Below, piece after piece: positions 1 to 7,448 of a stretch of DNA of 32,815 nt; the stretch's first letter is position 1; every line of letters starts with the position of its first letter. Below the pieces are notes generated by a model. The model was not told where the DNA came from, ran no database searches, and saw only the letters and a program-made list of their open reading frames with translations. The translations under genes were made by a program, and so were the position numbers. The DNA is from an uncultured Selenomonadaceae bacterium (GTDB taxonomy: Bacteria; Bacillota; Negativicutes; Selenomonadales; Selenomonadaceae): the NCBI GenBank assembly GCA_905234175.1, contig CAJOGX010000020.1, positions 1-32,815 of the forward strand. The letters run 5' to 3'.

Positions 1-98
1 ATGCACTGTTCAATTTTCAAGGAGCCCACTGAATTGATTCAGCCTGCGTATAATACTACCCTTAATCGATTTTGTCAACCCCCTCCAAAAAAATTTTT
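1..98 (-). repeat. Left copy of inverted rRNA-operon leader
   Basis: The first ~98 bases are the reverse complement of about 32702-32799, with one difference in a C/G run (5 versus 6) and small differences in the flanking A/T run. The shared block holds a promoter, a short hairpin and a boxA-like element typical of Firmicute rRNA leaders. No 16S sequence lies inside the window, so the rRNA itself is inferred to start just to the left. Confidence 0.85.
50..78 (-). promoter_or_regulatory. Outward-facing rrn promoter, left end
   Basis: On the minus strand there is TTGACA (78-73), a 17-base spacer and TATTAT (55-50). Downstream, towards position 1, comes a small hairpin (CTGAA/TTCAG) and the boxA-like GCTCCTTGAAAA. 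These are the hallmarks of an rRNA operon promoter with an antitermination leader. It drives transcription out of the window to the left. Confidence 0.8.
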
Positions 99-111
99 TT
101 AATTTCGGGGC

Positions 112-140
112 TTGCATTTTTCAGAAAGACCTGCTATAAT
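112..140 (+). promoter_or_regulatory. Promoter of tRNA-Pro
   Basis: TTGCAT (112-117), 17-base spacer, perfect TATAAT (135-140), ending 12 bases before the tRNA. It is divergent from the rrn promoter on the left. Confidence 0.75.
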
Positions 141-152
141 TGCCAGCGTTTA

Positions 153-226
153 CGGGATGTAGCACAGTTTGGTAGCGCGCATCGTTCGGGACGATGAGGT
201 CGCAGGTTCAAATCCTGTCATCCCGA
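153..226 (+). tRNA. tRNA-Pro (anticodon CGG)
   Basis: The sequence folds as a full cloverleaf. The acceptor stem pairs CGGGATG (153-159) with CATCCCG (219-225) and the discriminator is A226. The anticodon stem CATCG/CGATG holds the seven-base loop TTCGGGA with anticodon CGG, reading the proline codon CCG. The T arm carries GGTTCAAATCC. The 3' CCA is not encoded, so it must be added after transcription, fitting the cca gene at 10534-11766. Confidence 0.95.
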
Positions 227-237
227 TTAAATTTTTG

Positions 238-264
238 AAGCCCTTCCGCAGCGAGGGGCTTTTT
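238..264 (+). terminator. Rho-independent terminator of tRNA-Pro
   Basis: AAGCCC (238-243) pairs with GGGCTT (256-261) around a 12-base loop and runs into a T tract ending at 264. It abuts the stop codon of the opposing gene; on the minus strand its T tract is interrupted, so it is probably weak in that direction. Confidence 0.7.
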
Positions 265-1466
265 CAGTTCCGCAAATTTAACATTCGCATTGAGTTCAGC
301 GCGACCAGAACCGCCGTCGCAACGACGCCAGCGCCTGCAAATTCTACACCGAATGGGAACGGCGCTTCGTCCAAAAGCATCGTCAGCGCCGCACCCACCA
401 ACGCCAGCCACGCCAGCACCGAGACCCAGCGATTTATTTTTATCAGTTTCGCCGCGTACAGCGCAATTTCCCGCAGCGTGAAAAATTTGTCCGCCGCCGC
501 CATTTTGAAATCTACTTCGTCCCCGCCGTCGTATTTATTTTCTTCCTCCGCAAACTCGTCCCTTAAAAATATCGACACGTCGCCCGCAAAAAGCGCCGGC
601 ATGTCCCGTATCCCGCTGCCCAGCGCCGCCACGACCTGCTTTTTCGCACGCAAAATTTGCACTTCCCGCGCCTTGTCATCCGGCTGAAGTTCCGACCGCA
701 GCACGTCCACGCTGAATTTCTGCGCCAAATTTTTCGCAGTCAGCTCGTTCGTCGCCGTCAAAACCGCCGTCTCCAAATCGTCACGCTTCAATATCGAGTA
801 AAAACTTTTCGCCTCCGGCTTCACTTCGTCCTTCAGCGCGATTATTCCGCGCGAAACGTTGCCAATGCTCACCACCAGCGGCGTCTTGCCTTCCTCCGCC
901 AGCTTTTCGATTTTATTATATAATAACCCGCTCACCGAGACGCCACGTTCCCGCAGCCAGTCCGCCACGCCGACTCTAACCGGCACGTCGTTTATCACCG
1001 CCTCGACGCCCTTGCACGGAATTTCGCTGAACGCCGCCACGCGCTGTATTTTCAGCCGCCGCACCAGCGCCTCTTTGTAAATCGCCCGCCCAAGTTCGTG
1101 CGTCGCGTCCTGCTCCACCGACGCCGCGTAGCTCAACAACATTAAATCCGTGCCGCCTTCGGGTATCACGTCCGTCACCGAAAATTTCCCCGTCGTCACA
1201 AATTCGTTGAGCGGCGTTACCACCGTGTTCACTTCGTTCAAAATCTGTATTGCGCCGGAATTTTTTACTTCGATTCCCGCAGATTTCAAAACCCGCTTCG
1301 TGAACTGTATCACTAAAAATCTCGACAACCACAGGCAAATCGGCGTTGACGCGACGAAAACCGTCAGCCCAATCGCTATCGCCGCTTCATCGCCGCGCAG
1401 AAAAAACGTGTGCACCGTTACTATGCTCGTTGCCAGAACTTCGAGTAGGAAAAAAATTTTTACCAT
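264..1466 (-). CDS. P-type-ATPase-like membrane protein lacking catalytic residues
   Basis: This 400-residue protein resembles the C-terminal half of a P1B metal-transporting ATPase. Two membrane segments come first (about 3-22 and 27-54), then P and N domain sequence, then two more (about 345-365 and 372-392). Family landmarks are recognisable but mutated. The metal-binding CPC motif reads TPI (41-43). The phosphorylation motif DKTGTLT reads PLNEFVT (85-91), so Pro85 replaces the phosphorylated Asp. TGD is replaced by TAT (237-239), and GDGxND reads GSGIRD (283-288). The EEGKTP and LQPDDK stretches remain. The metal-binding and actuator domains are absent at the N-terminus. Such a protein cannot form the phospho-intermediate, yet the frame is open, starts with ATG behind an AGGTGAT site and has its own promoter, so it may be a pseudoenzyme with a structural or sensing role. 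Function unknown. Confidence 0.8.
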   Translation of the reverse strand: MVKIFFLLEVLATSIVTVHTFFLRGDEAAIAIGLTVFVASTPICLWLSRFLVIQFTKRVLKSAGIEVKNSGAIQILNEVNTVVTPLNEFVTTGKFSVTDVIPEGGTDLMLLSYAASVEQDATHELGRAIYKEALVRRLKIQRVAAFSEIPCKGVEAVINDVPVRVGVADWLRERGVSVSGLLYNKIEKLAEEGKTPLVVSIGNVSRGIIALKDEVKPEAKSFYSILKRDDLETAVLTATNELTAKNLAQKFSVDVLRSELQPDDKAREVQILRAKKQVVAALGSGIRDMPALFAGDVSIFLRDEFAEEENKYDGGDEVDFKMAAADKFFTLREIALYAAKLIKINRWVSVLAWLALVGAALTMLLDEAPFPFGVEFAGAGVVATAVLVALNSMRMLNLRN

Positions 1467-1503
1467 TGGCTAAATCACCTGTCTGAAAAAAATTCTTCGT
1501 GCA

Positions 1504-1532
1504 ATTATACCAACGAAAATTTCTGTTGACAA
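1504..1532 (-). promoter_or_regulatory. Promoter of the ATPase-like gene
   Basis: On the minus strand TTGTCA (1532-1527), 17-base spacer, perfect TATAAT (1509-1504). Its -35 box physically overlaps the -35 box of the opposing tRNA-Asn promoter. Confidence 0.7.
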
Positions 1533-1554
1533 CCGCGCCGCTTTTGTTTATAAT
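1526..1554 (+). promoter_or_regulatory. Promoter of tRNA-Asn
   Basis: Perfect consensus TTGACA (1526-1531), 17-base spacer, TATAAT (1549-1554), ending 13 bases before the tRNA. It shares five bases of -35 sequence with the divergent promoter of the ATPase-like gene. Confidence 0.85.
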
Positions 1555-1567
1555 TCTACAAGATTAA

Positions 1568-1640
1568 TCCTCGGTAGCTCAGTAGGTAGAGCACCTGACT
1601 GTTAATCAGGGAGTCACTGGTTCGAGTCCAGTTCGGGGAG
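1568..1640 (+). tRNA. tRNA-Asn (anticodon GTT)
   Basis: Cloverleaf with acceptor TCCTCGG (1568-1574) pairing with TCGGGGA (1633-1639) through two G-T wobbles and discriminator G1640. The anticodon stem CCTGA/TCAGG encloses CTGTTAA with anticodon GTT (Asn). The T arm contains GGTTCGAGTCC. No encoded CCA follows. Confidence 0.95.
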
Positions 1641-1650
1641 CTGAATTTTT

Positions 1651-1679
1651 AAAGGCTGTGTTCGTGCGCAGCCTTTTTT
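1651..1679 (+). terminator. Terminator after tRNA-Asn
   Basis: AAAGGCTG (1651-1658) pairs with CAGCCTTT (1669-1676), a 10-base loop, then a T tract to 1679. trmK begins only 14 bases later with no visible promoter of its own, so it probably depends on read-through from the tRNA promoter. Confidence 0.8.
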
Positions 1680-1692
1680 GCGTGGTGATTTT

Positions 1693-2340
1693 ATGATTGA
1701 CGCTCGAATCAGCGCGATAATTAATTTCGTGCCGGAAAAAAGCCGCGTCGCTGACATTGGCGCCGACCACGGCTATCTTTCTATTGAACTCGCTAGGAGC
1801 GGTCGCGCAAGTTTCGTCGTGGCAAGCGATAAAAATTCCGGCCCTTTGGACGCCGCTAAAAAAAATATCGCCGCTGCCGGTCTCGAAAATGTCATCGAAA
1901 TTCGGCTCGGCGAAGGTCTGAAGGTCCTGCGCGAAGGCGAAGTCGACACGATTTGCATTGCCGGTATGGGCGGCGCTTTAATCGTCGAAATTCTTGCTGC
2001 CGCGCCCGAAATTCTCGCAACCGCTGAAAATCTTATCCTTCAGCCTATGAACGCTGCCGAAAAAGTTCGCGCGTGGCTCAGCGCTAACAGCTGGTTTTGC
2101 GAAACCGCGCTCGCTGAAGCCGGCGGTATCATCTACGAAATTCTCAGCGCTAAGAAAGTTCCAGCTGATTCGGTACAAAGTCCGTCGCCTCTTTTGGAAA
2201 AGTTCACCGCGCGAAAAATTTCAAAGCTCGAAAAAGTTTTAGCGGAAATGTCGAAAAGCCCAGCGGCAGTTCAAACGCCGAAATTCGCGCAACTTCAGGC
2301 AGAACTCTCACGGCTGAAAAATTCGCTGAAACAGCAGTAA
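1693..2340 (+). CDS. trmK: tRNA (adenine22-N1)-methyltransferase
   Basis: Predicted TrmK, which methylates N1 of A22 in the D loop of bacterial tRNAs using S-adenosylmethionine in the cytoplasm. The 215-residue protein has the SAM-binding motif DIGADHGYL (21-29) and the family signature IAGMGG (89-94), followed by the charged helical C-terminal region usual for the family. The ATG at 1693 is chosen because GGTGAT lies just upstream; a TTG five codons earlier sits inside the tRNA-Asn terminator. Its placement directly behind a tRNA gene fits a tRNA-modifying role. The last 46 bases overlap the end of thiN on the other strand. Confidence 0.9.
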   Translation: MIDARISAIINFVPEKSRVADIGADHGYLSIELARSGRASFVVASDKNSGPLDAAKKNIAAAGLENVIEIRLGEGLKVLREGEVDTICIAGMGGALIVEILAAAPEILATAENLILQPMNAAEKVRAWLSANSWFCETALAEAGGIIYEILSAKKVPADSVQSPSPLLEKFTARKISKLEKVLAEMSKSPAAVQTPKFAQLQAELSRLKNSLKQQ

Positions 2341-2987
2341 AACGCCAGAACGCCGCCGCCGACGCTGATTTGAACTTCGGGACTCTCGACGCGGTTGCTG
2401 ACGGCGCTGGGAAAATTCTGCGCGAGCGTTGCGTTTTCAAGTTCCCAGTGCACATTCTTAATCGTGACGCCGCGACAAATTTCGCTCATCGGAAGGAGTG
2501 ACAGCGCGACGGGCTTTTGAAAAAAGTTGACGCTGAAACTTTCGCCGCCTTTGACGTAGAAAATAATTTCGCGCTTGTCCGCCAGAAAAATTTTCGCTGG
2601 GAAATGCGCGCAGGTAAAAATTGTGCTGAAAGCGTGGTCGAGCCTGCCGCCAAACGCACCGGTGATAATCGCGGCAGAATTTTTTTCAGCAAACTTCAAA
2701 GCCAGCTGCGTGTCCGTCAAATCCTTATCGACAGGGTGCCGCTCAACGGGAATCTTTTTGCTTAGCGCCCAGTCAACGGCGGAACTCTCGGCGCTGTCGA
2801 AGTCGCCAATCAGCATTTCCGGCAGAATGTTCAGCGCGCGGCAAAGCTCAATTCCTCTGTCGACGGCAAAAATTTTCCTGCCCTGCGCGACTTTTTTAAA
2901 CCAGTCAGAATTTGGAACGCGTCCGCCGGCGATAAATAAAATTTCACGGCTTGGAGTGGGCTGAATTTCGCATTGCGGCAAGTTCAA
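2295..2987 (-). CDS. thiN: Thiamine pyrophosphokinase
   Basis: Transfers pyrophosphate from ATP to thiamine to make thiamine diphosphate, the last salvage step. The 230-residue product shows the family motifs GDFDS (61-65), DKDLTD (87-92) and GGRLDH (113-118), and a C-terminal beta-rich thiamine-binding domain ending in a VGGGVLAF-like strand. The start is taken as TTG at 2987 because GAGGTGA lies about six bases before it; the open frame runs further upstream, but that part has no family similarity and overlaps the divergent gene. It overlaps the 3' end of trmK tail to tail. Confidence 0.88.
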   Translation of the reverse strand: MNLPQCEIQPTPSREILFIAGGRVPNSDWFKKVAQGRKIFAVDRGIELCRALNILPEMLIGDFDSAESSAVDWALSKKIPVERHPVDKDLTDTQLALKFAEKNSAAIITGAFGGRLDHAFSTIFTCAHFPAKIFLADKREIIFYVKGGESFSVNFFQKPVALSLLPMSEICRGVTIKNVHWELENATLAQNFPSAVSNRVESPEVQISVGGGVLAFYCCFSEFFSRESSA

Positions 2988-3000
2988 AGTTTTCACCTCG

Positions 3001-3029
3001 TTTACATTTTCGGCGGGATTGGCTATAAT
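3001..3029 (+). promoter_or_regulatory. Promoter of the membrane-anchored hypothetical gene
   Basis: TTTACA (3001-3006), 17-base spacer, perfect TATAAT (3024-3029), followed 30 bases later by the TTG start. Confidence 0.7.
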
Positions 3030-3059
3030 TGCGCTGGAAAAATTTGCGGGAGGGATTCG

Positions 3060-4214
3060 TTGGACGATTATACCTGGAACAAGAAAATTCGCGCGCGGCG
3101 GCGGCGCAGGAAAATCGAACGCGTGCTTGTACTCGGCTGGCTTGCACTTGCGCTGAGCTGCGTGATTTGGTACTACACCAGCTACACGAAGACGCCCAGC
3201 TACGCCGTGAACGAACTGCTTGCGGCGGTTGAGGCGGCGGACGTTGCAGATTTTAACCGGCGCGTCGATTTGATGGCGGTTACCACGCGCGCCTACGACG
3301 ATTTGACCGGCGACCTTTTCAAGTACGACACGCAAATTTCTGCGAGTGACCGCCAGCTTTTTGAAAATTTCTACGTGCTGATTCGCCCGCAAATGTGCCA
3401 GGGCGCCGTCAAAGTTATAAACACGCGCGTCGCCAGCGGCAAGTGGACGCTGCCCGAAGAAATTCTGAAAGGCCGCCAGCTCGGTATCGATTACGATTTA
3501 CTTTTGGAACGCAGTCTGATTTGCCACACGACGATTGCCGGCGTCAAAAATATCGAGCACCTCGGCGACAGTGCCGTCGCTGAAATTGACGTCGTGGAAG
3601 ATTTTTCACAGACGCCCTTCACGCTCAAAGTTACGCTGGAAAATTTCGGCGGGATAAGCTGGCAGGTCGGCAGCCGCACATTTGAACTTTTCGGCGAAAC
3701 TTTGAAATTCCCTGGCCTGAGCTTCACGCTCGACGATAACGGCTGGAAAATCGTCAGCGTCGACAATTACAAGGAATATCTCGAAACGATTTCGCCGATT
3801 CTGCAGCGCGATTTGGACAGGTACCTCGACGCCACCGCCGAAATTGTCTACCGCTACAACGAAATTTTACGCGACGAGCAGAATGAATTTATCGTCCTGC
3901 AAAGGGCGGGCGACGACGCGCAGGTTGTGGCTTTCATAAACGAAAAAATAATTCCGACGCTGGAGGAGCGGCAGCGCGAACTGAACATGGTGCAAATTCC
4001 GAACGGCGCGCGGTATCTGGCGAATTTACGTTATCAGTCGACGGAAACGACAATCCGAGCGTGGCAGTTCTACGCGCAGGGCGTTGCGAAAAATAATTCC
4101 GTGGCGTTCGAGACGGCGGAGAGCGTCCACAAACAGGAACTGATACTCGACCAGCGAATCGACGAACTCATACGAAACGCGGCAGTCGCGCGGAATTTGC
4201 CGGAACTGCCATAA
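3060..4214 (+). CDS. Membrane-anchored protein of unknown function
   Basis: I do not recognise a named family. The 384-residue protein starts with a highly basic stretch (five arginines at 13-17), then one hydrophobic segment (about 22-39), then a ~340-residue soluble part expected outside the membrane under the positive-inside rule. The soluble part has an alternating pattern in its middle (about 150-250) that could be an NTF2-like or beta-sheet domain, then a long charged helical region (about 265-384). The TTG start at 3060 is preceded by GGGAGG and a good promoter. It is monocistronic, divergent from thiN and convergent with the flagellar block, so neighbours give no firm clue to its job. 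Confidence 0.75.
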   Translation: MDDYTWNKKIRARRRRRKIERVLVLGWLALALSCVIWYYTSYTKTPSYAVNELLAAVEAADVADFNRRVDLMAVTTRAYDDLTGDLFKYDTQISASDRQLFENFYVLIRPQMCQGAVKVINTRVASGKWTLPEEILKGRQLGIDYDLLLERSLICHTTIAGVKNIEHLGDSAVAEIDVVEDFSQTPFTLKVTLENFGGISWQVGSRTFELFGETLKFPGLSFTLDDNGWKIVSVDNYKEYLETISPILQRDLDRYLDATAEIVYRYNEILRDEQNEFIVLQRAGDDAQVVAFINEKIIPTLEERQRELNMVQIPNGARYLANLRYQSTETTIRAWQFYAQGVAKNNSVAFETAESVHKQELILDQRIDELIRNAAVARNLPELP

Positions 4215-4252
4215 ACAATGTTACGCATACGAAAACATTTGCAATGAAAAGT

Positions 4253-4352
4253 GGCCGCCCACGGACGGGCGGCCTGTGAGCGTCGGTCACGTGATGTGAC
4301 CGCAGCGAACGAGCTTTCTTTGCTACTTTCTTTGGCGGCACAAAGAAAGTAG
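4253..4352. repeat. Three-hairpin intergenic region, possible dispersed repeat
   Basis: The 147-base gap between two convergent genes holds three successive inverted repeats: GGCCGCCC/GGGCGGCC (4253-4274), CGGTCAC/GTGACCG (4284-4302) and a perfect 12-bp arm pair CTACTTTCTTTG/CAAAGAAAGTAG around a six-base loop (4323-4352). TTTCTTTG also occurs as a direct repeat at 4315 and 4327. No strong T tract follows, so this is not a classic terminator. It resembles REP- or MITE-like elements; only one copy is in this window. Confidence 0.55.
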
Positions 4353-4361
4353 ATTTCCTTT

Positions 4362-4979
4362 TCATAATCTCCGCTGCTGTCCGTCGAACATAATCTGCGT
4401 GATTTGCGCGGCGTGAACCGGATCCATTTTAGCGAGAACCTGCCCCGCGTTGCTTTCGTCCATGCGCTGGAGAATGAGCGCGACGGTATCGATATTGACG
4501 CTGTCGAGCGCTTTGGCGGCTTCCTCAGGGCTCATGTTATCGTAAATCCGCGCGAGTTTTGTGATACGCTTTTTCTCGGCGGCCTCACGCTCAGCGATTT
4601 GCGCTTCGAGTTCCTTGCGGGAAATTTTAACTTCGCGGGATTTTTTCGGCTCAGGCGCTGGGGCTGGCGACTTGACTTCAGCGACGGCTGTCGGCGCAGT
4701 TACAGGTTCTGGTTCAGTCTCCGGCTCCGGCTCAGGTTCCGGCCACACCACGCCCACCGGCACTAAAAAATATTCAAACGGCTGATTCGCGCCGACGAGC
4801 GGCAGTTTGTAGAGACCGACTTTCTGATTCAGCCACTCAACTTTTTCGTCGACCTGCGAGCGCTGAACAACGTCGAAGTGCACGCACGCCGCCAGTGCGC
4901 CGACCGCCACTAAGATTAACACCAGCAGCACCAGGAAAAATTTTAAAATGCGCCGGAAAATACTTTTTTTCTTAGCCAT
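4362..4979 (-). CDS. MotE/YlxF-like flagellar protein with MgtE-N-like domain
   Basis: The 205-residue protein has one N-terminal membrane segment (about 11-31), a Pro/Glu linker (about 79-112), a charged coiled helix (about 118-145) and a C-terminal region (about 147-200) like the MgtE N-terminal/FliG-middle fold, with repeated units of the type MSPEEAAKALDSV. This layout matches YlxF/MotE, a periplasmic chaperone or stator-associated factor encoded among flagellar genes. It is last in the block starting with fliH, 11 bases after the transglycosylase, with a strong GGAGG site. Role inferred from layout and context. Confidence 0.75.
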   Translation of the reverse strand: MAKKKSIFRRILKFFLVLLVLILVAVGALAACVHFDVVQRSQVDEKVEWLNQKVGLYKLPLVGANQPFEYFLVPVGVVWPEPEPEPETEPEPVTAPTAVAEVKSPAPAPEPKKSREVKISRKELEAQIAEREAAEKKRITKLARIYDNMSPEEAAKALDSVNIDTVALILQRMDESNAGQVLAKMDPVHAAQITQIMFDGQQRRL

Positions 4980-4990
4980 GAAATTTCCTC

Positions 4991-5647
4991 CTAGTTCGCG
5001 TAAATATCCATGACGCGACCAACGTAATTTTGCGTTTCGGCGTAGGGGGGCACGCCGCCATATTGCTGAACCGCGCCAGGACCGGCGTTGTACGCGGCGA
5101 TAGTTTGCGTCAGGCTGCCGTTGAATTTGTCAAGGAGCTGGCGAAGGTAGCGCGCGCCGCCATAAATATTTTCGCGCTCATCGTACGGGTTGACGCCGAG
5201 ACTTTCCGCAGTTTCCGGCATAAGCTGCATGACACCGACCGCTCCGACCTGCGAAATTGCGTTTTGGTTGATACCAGATTCAGCGGTTGCGATTGCCTTG
5301 ACCAAGTTTGAATCGACGCCGAATTTCCGCGCCGCCGCCTCGATAATCCCTTCGGTGCTTTCTTTAGGAAAATTCTCAGCGAAATTCTCAACGGGAACTT
5401 CAGTCTGAAAATCTTCCGGCGCGTCAGAAACTTTCGCGGCGTCAACCGTCGGCTGATTTTCCAAAACTTTCACGGCGTCAGTGTCAACGCTCTGAATTTT
5501 CTCAGCCTGCCGCGCGATTTCCCGTTCGAGCGTCGCCTGAAAGTCCCCGCCAATTTTAAAATTTTTCTCGATTGACGCAATTCGCTGCTGAATTTCGTAG
5601 ACGCGCGCAACAGAAGAAATTTTTCCGATTGCTGGTAAATTTATCAT
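4991..5647 (-). CDS. Lytic transglycosylase (SLT domain) in flagellar block
   Basis: A 218-residue peptidoglycan-cleaving enzyme predicted to open the wall for flagellar assembly. The C-terminal half (about 100-218) is a Slt70-like domain with catalytic Glu123 in TAESG, the GAVGVMQLMP motif (135-144) and AYNAGP (185-190). The N-terminal ~95 residues are an unrecognised helical region. No signal peptide or lipobox is visible, so export may use the flagellar type III route, as for rod-associated muramidases. GGAG lies upstream of the ATG and fliJ ends 14 bases before. It probably fills the role of the FlgJ muramidase domain. Confidence 0.88.
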   Translation of the reverse strand: MINLPAIGKISSVARVYEIQQRIASIEKNFKIGGDFQATLEREIARQAEKIQSVDTDAVKVLENQPTVDAAKVSDAPEDFQTEVPVENFAENFPKESTEGIIEAAARKFGVDSNLVKAIATAESGINQNAISQVGAVGVMQLMPETAESLGVNPYDERENIYGGARYLRQLLDKFNGSLTQTIAAYNAGPGAVQQYGGVPPYAETQNYVGRVMDIYAN

Positions 5648-5661
5648 TTAAGGTCTCCTTT

Positions 5662-6111
5662 CTAATTTTGCCGTGCGTGGAGCTGCAAGCCGACTTCGTC
5701 CAGAAATTTCTGCTCCTCCGCTAAAATTTCCTCGTTGTACTCGCGCAGGCGCTTTTCCCTGAGCTGCTCAATGCTTTTCAGATACGTCATAATTTCCATG
5801 AGCGCCTTGAGTTTCTGCTGCTTCTCCTGCATTGTTTTCAAAATCAGCTGCTGCTGCTGCTCAATCTGCTCGCGCTTCCAGTTGAAAAAATTATTATAAG
5901 TCATGACCGTGTTAATCGTCACGGTTTTGCCGACGCCCGTCAGCTCTGAATATTCCTGCTGCCCCGCCTGCAGTTCCTGCAAAAATTTCTGCAACTGCTC
6001 GCGGTGCCCTTCCAGCCTGCGCGAAACTTCCGCGAAAACCATTTCCGCATCGTCACGTTTGCGCCGCGTGACCTTCAACAATGTTTCGAGTTGAAATTTA
6101 AATTTCTTCAT
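5662..6111 (-). CDS. fliJ: Flagellar export chaperone/stalk protein FliJ
   Basis: A 149-residue, almost entirely helical protein, beginning MKKFKFQLETLLKV, typical of FliJ. FliJ forms a coiled-coil stalk inside the FliI ATPase ring and escorts chaperones to the type III export gate. Glutamine-rich heptads cover most of its length (about 15-145). It starts 5 bases after fliI and has only a weak ribosome site, suggesting translational coupling. Size and position straight after fliI support the call. Confidence 0.85.
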   Translation of the reverse strand: MKKFKFQLETLLKVTRRKRDDAEMVFAEVSRRLEGHREQLQKFLQELQAGQQEYSELTGVGKTVTINTVMTYNNFFNWKREQIEQQQQLILKTMQEKQQKLKALMEIMTYLKSIEQLREKRLREYNEEILAEEQKFLDEVGLQLHARQN

Positions 6112-6116
6112 GACGC

Positions 6117-7448
6117 TTAAATTTTGCCGGCAATGGCGATAAGTTTTTTCTTCGTGTCTTCGTAGTTGTCGACCTCAAAAATTCCCTGGCAGAGAAACTG
6201 ATTAATCGCGTCGATTTTGGCAATGGCGGCGTCAATTCGCTTGCTGGAGCCCTTGACGTAAGCGCCAATGTGAATCAAATCTTCGGCGTCGCGGTAAGTC
6301 GCCATTAAAGCGCGCATATTCTGAGCCGCCTGCAGATGTTCCGGCGAAACAACTTCATTCATGACGCGGCTGACACTTCCCAGCACGTCAATTGCCGGAA
6401 AATGATTCTGCGCGGCGATGTTCCTGTCCAAAACTATGTGCCCGTCCAAAATCGAGCGCACGGCGTCAGCGATTGGCTCATTCATATCGTCGCCGTCAAC
6501 CAGCACGGTGTAAATTCCCGTGATTGAGCCGCTGTTACTCGTACCGGCGCGCTCCAGAAGTTTCGGCAGCAGTGCGAAGACCGACGGCGTGTAACCGCGC
6601 GTTGCTGGCGGCTCGCCAATCGTCAGACCAACTTCGCGCTGAGCCATTGCAAAACGCGTCACCGAATCCATCATCAAAATCACGCGGTGCCCGTTGTCGC
6701 GAAAGTATTCCGCTATCGCCGTGGCAGTCATTGCGCCCTTGATTCTGACAAGCGCCGGCTGATCCGAAGTCGCTACAACTACGACCGAGCGTTTCAGACC
6801 CGCTTCGCCCAAATCCCGCTCGATAAAATCACGAACTTCGCGGCCGCGTTCGCCAACCAGCGCGATAACGCTGATATCCGCCTCGGTGTTGCGCGCTATC
6901 ATTGAAAGGAGCGTCGATTTGCCAACGCCAGAGCCCGCCATAATTCCAATGCGCTGCCCGTCGCCCAAAGTCATCAGCCCATCTATTGCGCGAACTCCAA
7001 CGTAAAGCGATTCGGTAATTCGCGGCCTTTCCAAAGGCGGCGGAGGTGCGGCCTGCAACGGATATTCCAGCTTCGATTGAATTTCGCCCTTGCCGTCCAT
7101 TGGGTTGCCGAGTCCGTCTAGTACGCGCCCCAAAAGTTCGTCGCCAACTTTTACCTGCAAAGTTTTCTGCGCCGCCAAAACTTCACAGCCTGGCCCCACG
7201 CCCTGCATGTCGCCGACCGGCATCAGCATTACTTTTCCTTCGCGAAAACCTACCGCCTCCGCCGGAATTGGCGCCAGCTCCGGATTTTTCGGGTAGACGT
7301 AGCAAAGTTCTCCCACGCTGACCGTCGGCCCCGCGCTCTCGATAACCAGCCCGACAACCTGCGTGACTTTCCCCGTCAGCTTGATTGTCTTGACTTCGTA
7401 AATCGCTTCCGTCAGCCGCGTTAAATCGATTGTGTTTTTTATGCTCAT
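6117..7448 (-). CDS. fliI: Flagellar export ATPase FliI
   Basis: The cytoplasmic ATPase of the flagellar type III export apparatus, related to F1 beta. The 443-residue protein has Walker A AGSGVGKST (171-179), the catalytic glutamate in VGERGREV (Glu200), Walker B ILMMD (Asp260) and the family stretch GEPPATRGYTPSVFALLPKL. The ATG at 7448 is chosen over an upstream in-frame start because GGAG sits 8 bases before it and it overlaps the stop of the preceding small gene by four bases (ATGA), which implies coupled translation. Confidence 0.95.
   Translation of the reverse strand: MSIKNTIDLTRLTEAIYEVKTIKLTGKVTQVVGLVIESAGPTVSVGELCYVYPKNPELAPIPAEAVGFREGKVMLMPVGDMQGVGPGCEVLAAQKTLQVKVGDELLGRVLDGLGNPMDGKGEIQSKLEYPLQAAPPPPLERPRITESLYVGVRAIDGLMTLGDGQRIGIMAGSGVGKSTLLSMIARNTEADISVIALVGERGREVRDFIERDLGEAGLKRSVVVVATSDQPALVRIKGAMTATAIAEYFRDNGHRVILMMDSVTRFAMAQREVGLTIGEPPATRGYTPSVFALLPKLLERAGTSNSGSITGIYTVLVDGDDMNEPIADAVRSILDGHIVLDRNIAAQNHFPAIDVLGSVSRVMNEVVSPEHLQAAQNMRALMATYRDAEDLIHIGAYVKGSSKRIDAAIAKIDAINQFLCQGIFEVDNYEDTKKKLIAIAGKI

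Noticed and set aside
4168-4365. Minus-strand small ORF through the hairpin region
   Set aside because: It translates the inverted repeats themselves and overlaps two real genes; best explained as repeat DNA.
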